Shown here: piece after piece, positions 1 to 11,209 of the stretch | Layout of the letters: every line of letters starts with the position of its first letter | Numbering within the stretch: position 1 is the stretch's first letter | Source: Cynocephalus volans | Taxonomy: Eukaryota > Chordata > Mammalia > Dermoptera > Cynocephalidae | DNA: 64,000 nt | Assembly (NCBI RefSeq): GCF_027409185.1 | Contig: NC_084469.1 | Coordinates: 101,619,835 to 101,683,834, forward strand | Direction of reading: 5' to 3' | Translations under genes and position numbers: made by a program | The notes under the pieces: generated by a model | Seen by the model: only the letters and a program-made list of their open reading frames with translations | Database searches by the model: none | Told to the model about the DNA's origin: nothing

Positions 1-2074
1 TCTCGTCTCTGATTGCTCTGGCTAGTACTTCCAACACTATGTTGAATAGGAGTGGGGAGAGTGGGCATCCTTGTCTGGTTCCTGTTCTTAAAGGAAAAGC
101 TTTCAGCTTTTCCCCATTCAGAATGATATTGAAAGTGGGTTTATCATATATGGCTTTAATTATGTTGTGATACTTTCCCTCTATACCTAACTTATAGAGG
201 GTCTATGTCATGAATGAGTGCTGAATTTTATCAAATGCTTTTTCAGCATCTATAGAGATGCTGTAAGTTAGCAGACGGACCATATGGTCCTTGTGTTTGA
301 CTTCATTAATTTGATATATCACATTTATTGATTTGCATATGTTGAACCAACCTTGCATCCCTGGGATGAATCCCACTTGATCGTGGTGAATAATTTTACG
401 TATGTGTTGCTGTATTCTGTTTGCTAGTATTTTAGTGAGGATTTTTGCATCTATATTCATCAAGGATATCAGCCTGTAGTTTTCTTTTTTGGTTTTATCT
501 TTACCTGGTTTTGGTATCAGGATGATGTTTGCTTCATAGAATGAGTTTGGGAGATTTGCGTCTGTTTCAAACTTTCGGAATAGTTTGTAAAGAATCGGGG
601 TCAATTCCTCTTTGAATGTTTGGTAAAATTCTGCGGTGAATCCCTCTGGTCCTGGGCTTTTCTCTGTTGGGAGCCTTCTGATAACAGCTTCAATCTCCTT
701 TATTGTTTCTGGTCTGTTCAAATTTTCTACGTCTTCATGGTTCAGTTTTGGGAGCTTGTGTGTGTCCAGAAATTTATCCATTTCCTCCAGATTTTCAAAT
801 TTGTTGGCATATAGTTGTTTATAGTAGTCTCGAATGATTCCTTGTATTTCAGATGAATCAGTTGTAATATCACCTTTTTCATTTCTAATTTTTTTATTTG
901 AATCGTCTCTCTTCTTCTTCTTTTTTTTTTTTTTTTTGTTAGCCATGCTAATGGTTTGTCAATTTTATCTTCTCAAAAACCAACTTTTGGATTCATTGAT
1001 GTTTTCTATTGTTTTTTGGGTTTCAATTTCATTCAGTTCTGCTCTGATCTTAATGATTTCTTTCCGTCTGCTAACTTTAGGATTGGATTGTTCTTCTTTT
1101 TCTAGTTCTTTAAGGTGAAGTGTTAGGTTGTTCACTTGCCATCTTTCCGTTCTTCTGAGGTGAGCATTTAATGCAATAAATTTCCCCCTTAATACTGCTT
1201 TTGCAGTATCCCACAGATTTTGGTATGATGTATCATTGTTTTCATTAGTTTCAATAAATTTTTTGATTTCCTGCTTGATTTCTTCTTGGACCCATATGTC
1301 ATTAAGTAGAATGCTGTTTAATTTCCATGTGTTTGTATAGTTTCCAGAGTTTCGTTTGTTATTAATTTCTAGTTTTAATCCATTGTGGTTTGAGAAATTA
1401 CATGGGATAATTTCAATTTTTTTGAATTTGTTGAGACTTGATTTGTGACCTAATATGTGGTCTATCCTGGAGAATGATCCATGTGCTGATGAGAAGAATG
1501 AATATTCTGAGGTTGTTGGATGGAATGTTCTGTAGATATCTGCCAGTTCCAATTGGTCTAGAGTATTATTTAGATCTTGTGTTTCTCTACTGATTCTTTG
1601 CCTAGATGATCTGTCTAATATTGACAGTGGGGTGTTCAGGTCCCCTGCTATTATGGTATTAGTGTCTACTTCCTTCTTTAGGTCTAATAGAGTTTGTTTT
1701 ATAAATCTGGCTGCACCAACATTGGATGCGTACATATTTATGATTGTTATGTCTTCCTGATTGATCAGTCCTTTTATCATTAATTAGTGTCCCTCATTGT
1801 CTCTTTTTATGGTTTTTAGTTTAAAGTCTATTTTGTCAGATATAAGAACAGCTACTCCAGCTCGTTTTTCTTTTCTGTTTGCATTGTAAATCTTTTTCCA
1901 TCCTTTCACTCTTAGTCTGTGTGAATCTTTATGGGTGAGGTGGGTCTCTTGTAGGCAGCATATAGTTGGGTCCTCCTTTTTGATCCAGTCAGCCAGTCTG
2001 TGTCTTTTGATTGGGGAATGTAAGCCTTTTACATTAAGAGTTGTTAATGAAAGGTGTTGATTTATTCCTAGCAT
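1..2074 (-). pseudogene. L1 ORF2 (endonuclease/reverse transcriptase), disrupted and cut by window edge
   Basis: The start (MLGINQHL...) at 2074 matches ORF2 of the other young L1s. The endonuclease part reads 2074-1784, is broken, continues 1780-965, is broken again near 950, and the first part of the RT domain reads 946-203. The break near 940 lies beside an expanded poly-T run (921-937 on the plus strand) where the intact copy at 11210 has a short A-rich tract. The RT active-site motif lies beyond the readable frame. Product if intact: APE-type endonuclease plus reverse transcriptase for target-primed reverse transcription in the nucleus. Confidence 0.9.
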
Positions 2075-2261
2075 TTTATTGGTTGTTTGGTTGTCTTAGG
2101 TGTCTTTTGTTCCTTGCTTTCTGATTTACTGTTTGGTTTCTGTGTTTGTTGGTTCCTTAGGTTGTAGATAGCGGTTTTGTTTGATTGTTTTCTCTTCATG
2201 GATGCCATTTTTATTATAGTAAAGTGTTTTGATTTTTCTTGGGTTTTTATGGCAGTGGTAG

Positions 2262-2816
2262 TTATTTTTCAGGAACCAAACCCAGTACTCCCTTGAGGAT
2301 TTCTTGTAAGGGTGGTCGTGTGGTAGTGAACTCCCACAGTTTTTGTTTGTCTGAGAAATATACTATTTGCCCTTCATTTCGGAAGGTTAGCCTTGCAGGG
2401 TAGAGTATTCTTGGCTGGCAATCTTTGTCTTTTAGTATTTTGAATATATCATCCCCTTCCTTTCTAGCTTTTAGGGTTTGTGATGAAAAGTCTAATGTTA
2501 GCCTGATTGGGTGATTTGACGCTTCTCTCTTGCAGCTTTTAAGATTCTCTCTTTGTCTCTGAGTTTTGCCTATTTGACTATAACATGTCTTCGAGAAGGC
2601 CTTTTTGGGTTGAATACGTTTGGAGATCGTTGAGCTTCCTGGATCTGAATATCTGTGATTTTTCCTATACCTGGGAAGTTGTCTGTCACTATTTTGTTGA
2701 ATATGCTTTCAATGGAATCTCCATTTTCCTCCCCTTCTGGAATACCCATGACTCGGATATTTGAGTGCTTAAGGTTGTCTGATATCTCTCTCAGATTTTC
2801 TTCAATGTCTTTGATT

Positions 2817-2850
<34 letters not shown>

Positions 2851-3246
2851 GTCTGCTTGTGTTATTTCAATCAGCCCATTTTCAAGTTCGGAGGTTCTCT
2901 CTTCAACTTCGACAAGCCTGCTGGTTAAACTCTCCGTTGTGCTTTTTATTTCACTGAATAACATCTTCAGTTCAGCAAGTTCTGCTACATTTTTTTTCAG
3001 GACATTGATTTCCTTGTACATTTCCTCTTTCAGGTCTTGTATACTTTTCCTCGTTTCATCATGATGTCTAGCTGAGTTTTCTTGTATCTCATTCAGTTTC
3101 CTTAGAATTATCACTTGAAATTCCTTGTCAGTCATTTCAAGGGCTTCTTGTTCTATAGGATCTAGAGTTTGAGATTTATTAACTTTTGATGGTGTACTTT
3201 CTTGATTTTTTGTATTTCTGGTGTCTTTTTTTTGATGTTTATTCAT
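2262..3246 (-). pseudogene. L1 ORF1 (RNA-binding chaperone), frameshifted
   Basis: The ATG at 3246 gives MNKHQKKDTRNTKNQ..., the same start as the intact 326-residue ORF1 at 10042. The frame holds through the N-terminal region and coiled coil until a 23-base T run (2828-2850, plus strand). There the encoded lysine-rich patch is expanded and the frame is lost, giving an early stop near 2791. Downstream DNA still resembles the RRM and C-terminal domains up to the stop equivalent at about 2262. Family role: trimeric RNA-binding protein that coats L1 RNA. Confidence 0.88.
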
Positions 3247-4670
3247 TGTGGCAGGGGGTTTCACAGTCCACCTGTTTGAGACTATTGACTAACTAAGATG
3301 TTGCTGTGGTTGCCAATTTGGTATGGCTACCTCTGTGACTGCTCAGGTGGCCTCTAGTGCCTTGTGTGTGTGGATGCCTTGGGTCTTGGGCCTCTCCGGG
3401 GGCCACCTCTCTGGTCAGCTTGGACTCTGCTGGGCTGCTGGATCATGAGACGGTACCACAGGGTGTGTGGTCTCTGCTGAGCTTCCACTTCCCATGCAGG
3501 ACTTCTCCCTGATCCGTGCACTCTGGCCCAGGCTGCTGGATCATGCAGTGGCGGCCCCACAGGGTGTGTGGTTTCTGGAGAGTCTCCGCCTCCCTAGCCG
3601 GACGTTTCCCCGCTCAGTGCGCACTGGGCTGGGCTGGGATGTGTCTTCTGCAACCCTTGTCTATCAGCCTGGCCTTCAAGACCCTGCTCAGCACTGCCTT
3701 GCCCAGTACGTCTATCAGCTTTCTTCTAGGCGCAGACAACTGGTCGCTCTGGGTGCCTTTGTAGCACTGTGTAGATCTTTCTCGGGACTTATCACCTTCC
3801 TGCTGGTATTGCGATTATTTGTGTACTGGTCTTATCTCCCACACCAGAGCGTGAGCTCCTCGGGGGAGGAGCCCGCAGCACACGGTTCACCTTTGAATCC
3901 CCCCGGCACGGACTGACTCCGGTGCCCGCCCGCAGTCAGCTCTCTGGCAGGTTCAAGTGAACCTGGGAACGCTCCAACCACACTATTCCTAACTAGAAAT
4001 CTGTTAGGCATTTTTCTGAACTGGTGGCCACAGAGATGGTATCTGCCTCCCGGTAACAGGAAGTTTACCAGAGGTTGGAGCCTAGGGTGAAGTGGAGTGA
4101 CAGTCAGCCCAGCTCGTACTTCCTTGCCCTCCTGACACTGGCCAGGGATGCCACATGCCACCAGCCCTGCCAGAGAACCACAGAGGGAGGGGGAGAGGAG
4201 GCTGGCCTTCAGGCCCCCGGGATGCCCCATGCTGGGGCAAGCAAGTTTGAAGGCTCAGTGAGGAGCCGAGCCAGGCAAGGAGGACAGGCCTGGCCAAGCC
4301 GGGCCAGAGCCGCCACCACCTGAGAAAATGGAGGCAGCCCCGGGGCCAGTGAGTGGCCCAGTGGGGCAGGTGGAAGCTGGGCAGGAGTCTGCCCCCCAAG
4401 CAGGGCCAGGCCGGGGGTCACTCACGGGGCTGGGCCAGGCTGGGCAGCTCTCTCTCTGCCTCCGCATCCTTGCCGTCAACATCCTCAGCTGCCGCCACCT
4501 TGGGCTGCTCACTCGGTCCCACGGTGTGGCTTGGGCACTCCCAGGAATCTTCTTTTATGCGGGCCTGAAACCTTGAATCCTGAATAGGGCAGCTGGCTGC
4601 TGCAGCTAAGAAACAGTTCTTTTCCTGCTCCAAACTTCAAAGCTGTTGCCTGTAAATGAGGTAGCCTCTC

Positions 4671-4838
4671 AGTTTCTGAAGCTGGGAAATCCAAAGTACA
4701 TCTGGTGGTGGCGATAGTGACCCAGGGGTCTCACATTGCAAGATGGTGGAAGCAGAGAGAGCAGAGAGAGAGAGAGACAGATCTCATCTTCTAAATCCGT
4801 CAGAGCCATGCCCTGACCACCGTTTTTAATCCATTCCA
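4671..4838. repeat. Short unassigned repeat-like segment between L1-1 and the OR flank
   Basis: Begins where 5'UTR similarity of L1-1 stops. It contains a run of AGAG dinucleotides around 4755-4780 and wording like the reverse complement of MaLR/LTR 3' ends ('gaagctgggaaatccaaag'). Too short and diverged to name. Confidence 0.3.
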
Positions 4839-6009
4839 ACATTGTGACTTTTTAATCAAACCAAACAAAGAAGAGTTTCTTCTTGGAAGAAATAAATGCA
4901 TCTCCCCCAACTGTTGCCTCCACAGACAGAAAATGGACTGAAATTTTTCCATTTGGCTAACTGCTTTGTATCCCAAGGGAACTGAATTGTTAGGAGAGTA
5001 GAGAGAAAATGAAACAATGTGTTTAATGAGGCACTCTGAGAATTCAACCATGGAGATGCTAGAAACTTTAAACACACCCCTGTTACCCCTTACCTGTAAT
5101 GCTCTGACACCAACCTATGTAAAAATACAAGGGGGCTTCACAGGGACAGATCACAAAGGACAGAAAGCTTCAGTGAAAACCAGGGAGTGAGTCCATTTGT
5201 CCCAGTGAGGGTTGCTGGAATAAGAAAGAAAAGAGGAGAGGAAGTGGTTATTAAGCTTGACTTCTGGAAGAATGAGACAGGAACAATCCCATTTATATTC
5301 AGTCTATGAAGGTGAAGTCCATGTACTTTGAAGGTACTTTCGTTTCCACTGAAACCAGTCTTTGACAGGTTTTTTTTCTTTCCTTCTCTCACTCTTTGGA
5401 ATCTAGAGCCTCTCTCCAATATGAATTATATTCTTGAGAGTCTCCAGCTCTTCTTCACTCTTTCTGATAAATTACAGACTCCTGCTAGCCTTCCTGCATC
5501 CAATTATTTACTTTTTATTTATTTATTTGTTAATTATTTATTTCTTCAAAGACCTATGATTCATAAGGTAATGTCTTTTCTGCTCCTACTATGGTTGAAA
5601 TTTTCTATTATTCCTTAACTATTCTCACTGATAGTAACTTACCGATAGCCCTTATTAGTTCTATACTGATGTGGTCATTGTCTCACTGTAGTGTCCACGA
5701 TGTCATCTGCAAATGATGTGATTATTTCTGATCTTCAGTTCTCAGTCCAATTTCCCATTCCCATATTACCAGTCTCTTTCCATGTTCAGGAAAATGTCAC
5801 ATGATTGAAGATGGAGTAGTCTGCCTTGGCGTGTTCATGAATTTAATGCAAAACTTTAGTATTTCAAGGTAGCATAGCTCATTGTCATAAAAAAACATTT
5901 TTATTGTTGGCTGTAAAAAATCATTTTTATTAAGAAATTGTCCTTGATGTCTTTATTTACCAAGCATTCTGCCCTGGCTGCTAACCACAGTAATGGCTGT
6001 TAAAGTTCT

Positions 6010-6014
<5 letters not shown>

Positions 6015-6057
<43 letters not shown>
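6015..6057. repeat. Poly-T run (43 bases)
   Basis: Uninterrupted T run in unit I. The aligned place in unit II (about 43250) has only 7 T. Confidence 0.97.
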
Positions 6058-6059
<2 letters not shown>

Positions 6060-7319
6060 ATTGTGACTATGGTTATAATTTCTCTTCATTGGCCTATTTT
6101 TGTGGTGAATTATGTTGACAAATATCCTTGTATTAAAATTACTTCCATTTGTAGAATAGGAACTACTGTTCATCATGTACAAAGGTACTTCACAAAGTTC
6201 ATGGAAAAATAGAATTATAAGATAAGGTGAATCTTTCCATGAACTTTTTGAAGATCCCTCATATTATCATTTTAAAATAGATACAAAGGCAGTTTCCTTT
6301 ACTATTCAATTTTGTGTCTATATTCAGGCATGTGTTGTGCTAGGAGATTTCTCTTTTGTGAGATGGTTGATATTTTAGTCTCTATCCTCATTATACATCA
6401 ACTTTTTGTATGTGTTGAACACCTGCAATGTCACAGGCACCATGGAAGTCCCTCAAGGCAAATCATGAGCCAAAAGAATAAAAACCACAGACCTCCATTA
6501 AACATAAATTTACCAATGTGAGAGGGACATCAAAAAATTCACAGGATGCTCTACTTGTGGTTGTCATACAATCTGTCCCTCCTCACCCTCATCCTCTGCT
6601 CCCCGTCACACTGGCTTCCCCAATCCCTTCATTACCAAGTTCACCACCCACCTAGACAGAAAGAAAGCATTCTTTTCTCTCATTCTAGAATGTTAACTCT
6701 TTTCTTATTTCCAATGATTAACAACAATAACCCATTTTTCTGTTAGCTCAAATATTACTATTTCAGAGAAGCCTCTATGATCCATCTTCTAAGACTAAGT
6801 TGCTTCTAAGTTAATTAAAGAAAAATTAATTTTTTTGTCTGGGAATTAATAATACTATTTTTTCTATCATAAATGTTATAAACATTTATTTCAAATCTCA
6901 GATTTGCCTTTTAATTTTTAAGATGGATTTCATTTATAGTTCTCTGAACATTGTTTACCAAATCTGTCAACTCTATGTTTTGATAATTAACTCTGCTGAT
7001 TTTACATCCCCACTCAACAGCATGTGCACATGACCACACTCTCTCACATACACCTTGTGTTTGATTTGTGCTCTTCTTTCCCCTTCTCTTATGTATGCAG
7101 TCCTCATATTTTTGCCATTTCTTAGAAGAATTCACCCTACATGTCTTCTGTGTAAGAAGCAGCCATATGGATCTTCATTAATTAGGAGTGTTGTTTGGTG
7201 GCCCAAAGAGGTAACTGACCTGTTGTATTTGTAAGAATCAGGGAACGTCATCTCGATGGCTGGCCCTTTTAAGGAGGATATCGGTAAATGATATCTATTC
7301 AAGACACTCATTGTGATAT

Positions 7320-7560
7320 TAAGAACAGAAGTTTATATTTATGAAAGGCCCATTGAATGTCTCAGAAAGCACAGTAGAAAAATGACATGCATCATTTCAT
7401 TGAATTTCACTCTTTGATTCCACCATGGAGGGAATATTTGCTACTCCTACAATGGAAGTGAATGATCTGGAGGTAAGAGTGTTTAAATAACTTTCTCAGT
7501 CACACACAGCAGGATATTGGCAAAATAAAATTTTATTCCAGGAAGTCTGACTCAAGAAAC
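7320..7560 (-). repeat. MIR SINE fragment, unit I copy
   Basis: Reads as the reverse complement of MIR: a 'catttcattgaatttcac' stretch, a diverged 'gaggaaactgaggc' equivalent, then 'cacacacagcaggatattgg' and 'gaagtctgactc'. Equivalent copies lie at about 44555-44790 and 63490-63670, so it was present before the flank was duplicated. Confidence 0.7.
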
Positions 7561-7587
7561 CATTTCCTTAGTTAATCTCTTCTGGAT

Positions 7588-8039
7588 GTCTATACTCCAA
7601 TGTTTATTGCAGCCCTATTTACATTAGCCAAGAGTTGGAACCAGCCCAGATGTCCATCATCTGATGACTGGATAAGGAAACTGTGGTGTATCTACACAAT
7701 GAATATTACTCTGCTATAAAAAAGAACTAAATACTACCATTTGCAACAGCATGGATGGACTTAGAGAAAACTTTATTAAGAGAAACAAGTCAGGCACAGA
7801 AAGGGAAATACCATATGTTCTTACTAAAGTGTGGGAGCTAAAAATAAATTAATAAACACAAAAAAAATCAAGGGTGGGGAGGGGAAGAAGATAGAATAAC
7901 CACAAAAATTCCTTGAACTATTTAAGTCTACTGAACAGATATGATATGGGGGGAGGGGAGGGGGTGGACAGGAATGGGTAAAGGGGCATGAAAATCAATT
8001 ACAATGTATATTGAGGAGAAAAAGAAAATAAAAAGAAAA
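7588..8039 (+). mobile_element. 5'-truncated L1 3' end inserted in unit I
   Basis: Matches the last part of L1 ORF2 and the 3'UTR ('ggaaccagcccagatgtcc', 'gtgggagctaaaaataaa', a G-rich tract, an A-rich end). Unit II lacks it. The flanks carry an imperfect target-site duplication: 'caagaaaccattt' at 7553-7565 and 'aagaaacaatttt' at 8040-8052. About 22 non-L1 bases lie at the 5' junction. It therefore inserted after the units duplicated. Confidence 0.85.
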
Positions 8040-8139
8040 AAGAAACAATTTTCTACATAATGGCTCTATACTGTAGCTTGAAAAAATTATAATCCTAAAA
8101 AGTTATCATAAAATATTTTATAATTTTTGAAGTTTAATA

Positions 8140-8330
8140 ATAATAACCGTAATATGAACAGCTATCATTTATTGGAATGTCTACAGTGCACCAAGGCATT
8201 TTTAAACCTTGAATAGGAGGTAATAGTAATAACTACCTTTTTAGAAAGAAAGAAATAAAGCATACAGAGTTAACTCTCACATCACTAGGAAGCATCCAGT
8301 CACAGAATAAAAGTTGTTTGAGTTAAAAAT
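8140..8330 (-). repeat. Second MIR-like fragment of unit I
   Basis: 'cagctatcatttattggaa' and following sequence resemble one end of MIR. Equivalents occur at about 44905-45060 and 63765-63900. Confidence 0.5.
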
Positions 8331-8345
8331 CCATGTCTTCATCTT

Positions 8346-8532
8346 CTGGATAGCTGAACCTGTGGAGGTTCCTGAAAGGTGGAGCACCGAGGGAGGGCTT
8401 GGAAGCTCCGCGCCCCTTCTCCTATATCTCACCCTGTGCGTCTCTTCATCTTTCACCTAATACAAATAGAATAACTTTGGAAGAAATTTTTCTAGTTTAT
8501 TCTTTCCCATCAAAATGCTGGATTTGCCCAGA
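8346..8532. repeat. LTR-like fragment plus unassigned sequence
   Basis: 'ggagggcttggaagctccgc' followed by 'cttctcctatatctcaccct' resembles a widespread mammalian LTR-type repeat, also seen diverged near 28440-28560. I cannot name it with confidence. The rest up to the L1 start is unremarkable. Confidence 0.35.
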
Positions 8533-10041
8533 GAGTTTCAAGATGGCGGGGGCTGCGGCGGCTGGCGCGGAGTAGCTGAGGTGGAAAAGGTGGCCACTGG
8601 GCCTCAGGCAGCTGGGAAACTTGTGGACCTTCCTCTGGCCATCTCTTAAGGGAGGACTGCTGCTGCTGGCCGGTCGTGGGGGCTCAACGCCACTTTGCCC
8701 CCGGCAGGAGAGGCTGCCTCATTTACAGTCAACAGCTTTGAAGTGTGGAGCAGGAAAAGAACTGATTCTTAGCTGCAAAAGCGAGTCTTGAAACAGGGAA
8801 CACGGCATCAGGGCTGCTGTGGATGCAGCCAGGATCCCGGAGGCTGGGGCCGCGCTGAAGGCGGCCAGCTGCCCTATTCAGGATTCGAGGTTTCAGGCCG
8901 GCATTAAAGAAGATTCCTGGGAGCGCCCGAGCGGCGCCACGACTGAACAGCCTGAGGCGGCAGCGCCGAGAACATGGAAGGCAACAAACCAGAGACAGAG
9001 CGAGCGCCCGACCTGGCACAGCACTGTGAGTGATCCCTGGCACAGCTCTGTTCGGGGGGTGGATGCCCAAGCGGCTACCGCCTGCACCAACAGGCCACTC
9101 ACTGCCCCGGTGCTGCCTCCATTTTCCCAGGTGCGGGCAGCTCCGCCCTGCTCGGCCATCACTGAGCCCATTTGCTTGGCCTGGCGCGGGGCTTTCCGGA
9201 CCCTGCGGGCCGGCCTCCTCTCCCACTCCCTCCGCGGTTCTCTGGCAGGGCTGGGGGTGTGGGGCGTCCCGACCAGTGTTGGGAGGGCTAGGAAGTATGG
9301 GCGGGCCGACTGTCACTCCACCACTTCCTGTTACTGGGAGGCAGATACCATCTCTGCGACCACCAGTTTGGAAAAAAGCCTAACGAATTTCTGGTTGGGA
9401 ATAGTGTGGTAGGAGAGTTCCCAGGTCCGCTTGAACCTGCCGGAGAGCAGGCTGCAGGCGGGCACTAGACTCGGTTTATACCGGGGGGATACAAAGGTGA
9501 ACAAGACCCGAGAAAGATCTACACAGTGCTACAAAGGCACCCAGACAGACCGGTCGTCTGTGCCTAGCAGAAACCTGGTAGACTTCCTGGGCGAGGCGGT
9601 GCTGAGCAGGGTCTTGAAGGCCCAGCTGATAGACGAGGGGTGCAGAAGACACACCCCAGCCCAGCACAGTGCGCACAGAGGGGGGAGACGTGCAGCCAGG
9701 GAGGCGGAGACTCGACAGAAACCACACACCCGGTGGGGTCGCCACTGCACGATCTACCAGCCTGGGCCAGAGCACACGGAACGGGGAGAAGTCCTGTACA
9801 GAAAGTGAAAGCTCAACAGAGATCACACACCCTGTGGTACGTGCTCCACCAGCCCAGCAGAGTACAAGCTGACCAGAAAGGTGGATCCCCGGAGAAGCCC
9901 AAGACCCGAGGCAACCACACACACAAGACACTAGAGGCCAACTGAGCAGTCACAGCGGGAGCCATACCAAATTGGCAACCACAGCAACATCCTAGTTAGT
10001 TATTAGTCTCAAACCGGTGGACTGTGAAACCCCCTGCCACA
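8533..10041 (+). promoter_or_regulatory. L1-2 5'UTR / internal promoter region
   Basis: GC- and CpG-rich leader of about 1.5 kb starting with 'caagatggcg' (8539-8548), a match to the YY1 site found at the very start of human L1. This type lacks the block of about 100 bases present at 37670-37770 in L1-4. It has long open frames on both strands but no convincing ATG-initiated gene. L1 5'UTRs act as internal RNA polymerase II promoters, and that role is inferred here. Confidence 0.7.
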
Positions 10042-11022
10042 ATGAATAAACACCAAAAAAAAGACACCAGAAATACAAAAAATCAAGAAAGTACACCACC
10101 AAAAGTTAATAAATCTCATACTCTAGATCCTATAGAACAAGAAGCCCTTGAAATGACTGACAAGGAATTTCGAGTGATAATTCTAAGGAAACTGAATGAG
10201 ATACAAGAAAACTCAGCTAGACATCATGATGAAAGGAGGAAAAATATACAGGATCTGAAAGAGGAAATATACAAGGAAATCAATGTCCTGAAAAAAAATG
10301 TAGCAGAACTGGCTGAACTGAAGAAGTTATTCAGCGAAATAAAAAACACAACGGAGAGTTTAACCAGCAGGCTTGTTGAAGTTGAAGAGAGAACCTCTGA
10401 ACTTGAAGATGGGCTGTTTGAAATAACACAAGCAGACAAAAAGAAAGAAAAAAGAATCAAGGACATGGAAGAAAATCTGAGAGAGATATCAGACAACCTC
10501 AAGCGCTCAAATATCCGAGTCATGGGTATTCCAGAAGGGGAGGAAAATGGAGATTCCATTGAAAACATATTCAACAAAATAGTGGCAGAAAACTTCCCAG
10601 GTATAGGAAAAATCACAGATCTTCAGATCCAGGAAGCTCAACGATCTCCAAACGTATTCAACCCAAAAAGGCCTTCTCCAAGACATGTCATAGTCAAATT
10701 GGCAAAACTCAGAGACAAAGAGAGAATCTTAAAAGCTGCAAGAGAGAAGCGTCAAATCACCTATAAGGGAGCCCCAATCAGGTTAACATCAGACTTTTCA
10801 TCACAAACCCTAAAAGCTAGAAAGGAATGGGATGATATTTTCAAAATACTAAAAGACAAAGATTGCCAGCCAAGAATACTCTACCCTGCAAGGCTATCCT
10901 TCCGAAATGAGGGGCAAATAGTATATTTCTCAGACAAACAAAAACTGCGGGAGTTCACTACCACAAGACCACCCTTACAAGAAATCCTCAAGGGAGTACT
11001 GGGTTTGGTTCCTGAAAAATAA
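10042..11022 (+). CDS. L1 ORF1 protein, intact (326 aa)
   Basis: RNA-binding, nucleic-acid-chaperone protein of LINE-1 that trimerises and packages L1 RNA in cytoplasmic RNPs. The frame is open further upstream from a GTG, but the ATG at 10042 (MNKHQKKDTRNTKNQ) is the natural start and is shared by the broken copies at 3246 and 53835. Residues about 35-150 are rich in E, K, L and I in heptad style (coiled coil). 'NIRVMGIPEGEE' at about 157 opens the RRM. 'RPSPRHVIVKL' at about 210 leads to the C-terminal domain, which ends in FTTTRPPLQEILKGVLG. The length is normal for the family (human ORF1p is 338). No internal stop or frameshift is visible. ORF2 starts 187 bases downstream. Expression from this copy is unknown. 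Confidence 0.93.
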   Translation: MNKHQKKDTRNTKNQESTPPKVNKSHTLDPIEQEALEMTDKEFRVIILRKLNEIQENSARHHDERRKNIQDLKEEIYKEINVLKKNVAELAELKKLFSEIKNTTESLTSRLVEVEERTSELEDGLFEITQADKKKEKRIKDMEENLREISDNLKRSNIRVMGIPEGEENGDSIENIFNKIVAENFPGIGKITDLQIQEAQRSPNVFNPKRPSPRHVIVKLAKLRDKERILKAAREKRQITYKGAPIRLTSDFSSQTLKARKEWDDIFKILKDKDCQPRILYPARLSFRNEGQIVYFSDKQKLREFTTTRPPLQEILKGVLGLVPEK

Positions 11023-11209
11023 CTACCACTGCCATAAAAACCTAAGAAAAATCTAAACCCGCTAGTACAATAAAAATGGCATTCATGAAGAGAAAACAAG
11101 CTAACAAAAACACTATCTACAACCTAAGGAACCAACAAACACAGAAACCAAACAGTAAATCAGAAAGCAAGGAACAAAAGACACCTAAGACAACCAAACA
11201 ACCAATAAA

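Larger units (their letters stand above)
1..4670 (-). mobile_element. Young LINE-1, minus strand, 3' part beyond the window (L1-1)
   Basis: Read on the minus strand the order is GC-rich 5'UTR (about 4670-3247), ORF1 (3246-2262), a short inter-ORF segment, then ORF2 from 2074 running off position 1. It matches the plus-strand copies at 8533 and 52297 throughout. It lacks roughly the first 170 bases of their 5'UTR and a block of about 100 bases near 4590-4610. It also carries a segment of about 100 bases near 3790-3890 that those two copies lack but the copy at 36636 shares. Both ORFs are broken, partly by long homopolymer runs, so it is not autonomous. Confidence 0.93.
4839..8345 (+). repeat. 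Tandem-duplicated OR-cluster flank, unit I (receptor missing)
   Basis: From 'cattgtgactttttaatc' at about 4841 this stretch is colinear with 42047-45085 and, more distantly, with 61245-63940. In unit II the same flank leads into an OR7D-like gene. Here the similarity stops near 8345, about 190 bases before the equivalent receptor start, and an LTR-like scrap and L1-2 follow instead. Differences from unit II include a 43-base poly-T run and an inserted L1 tail. I see no gene in it. Confidence 0.85.

Noticed and set aside
4075-4576. Pro/Gly/Ala-rich open frames on both strands
   Set aside because: GC-rich L1 5'UTR without stops; no ATG-anchored frame is shared between copies here.
9431-9808. 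Sense-strand open frame of 125 codons in the L1 5'UTR, with the same limits in L1-5 (53224-53601)
   Set aside because: It would have to start at TTG. The shared limits are explained by common descent of the 5'UTR, and there is no domain.
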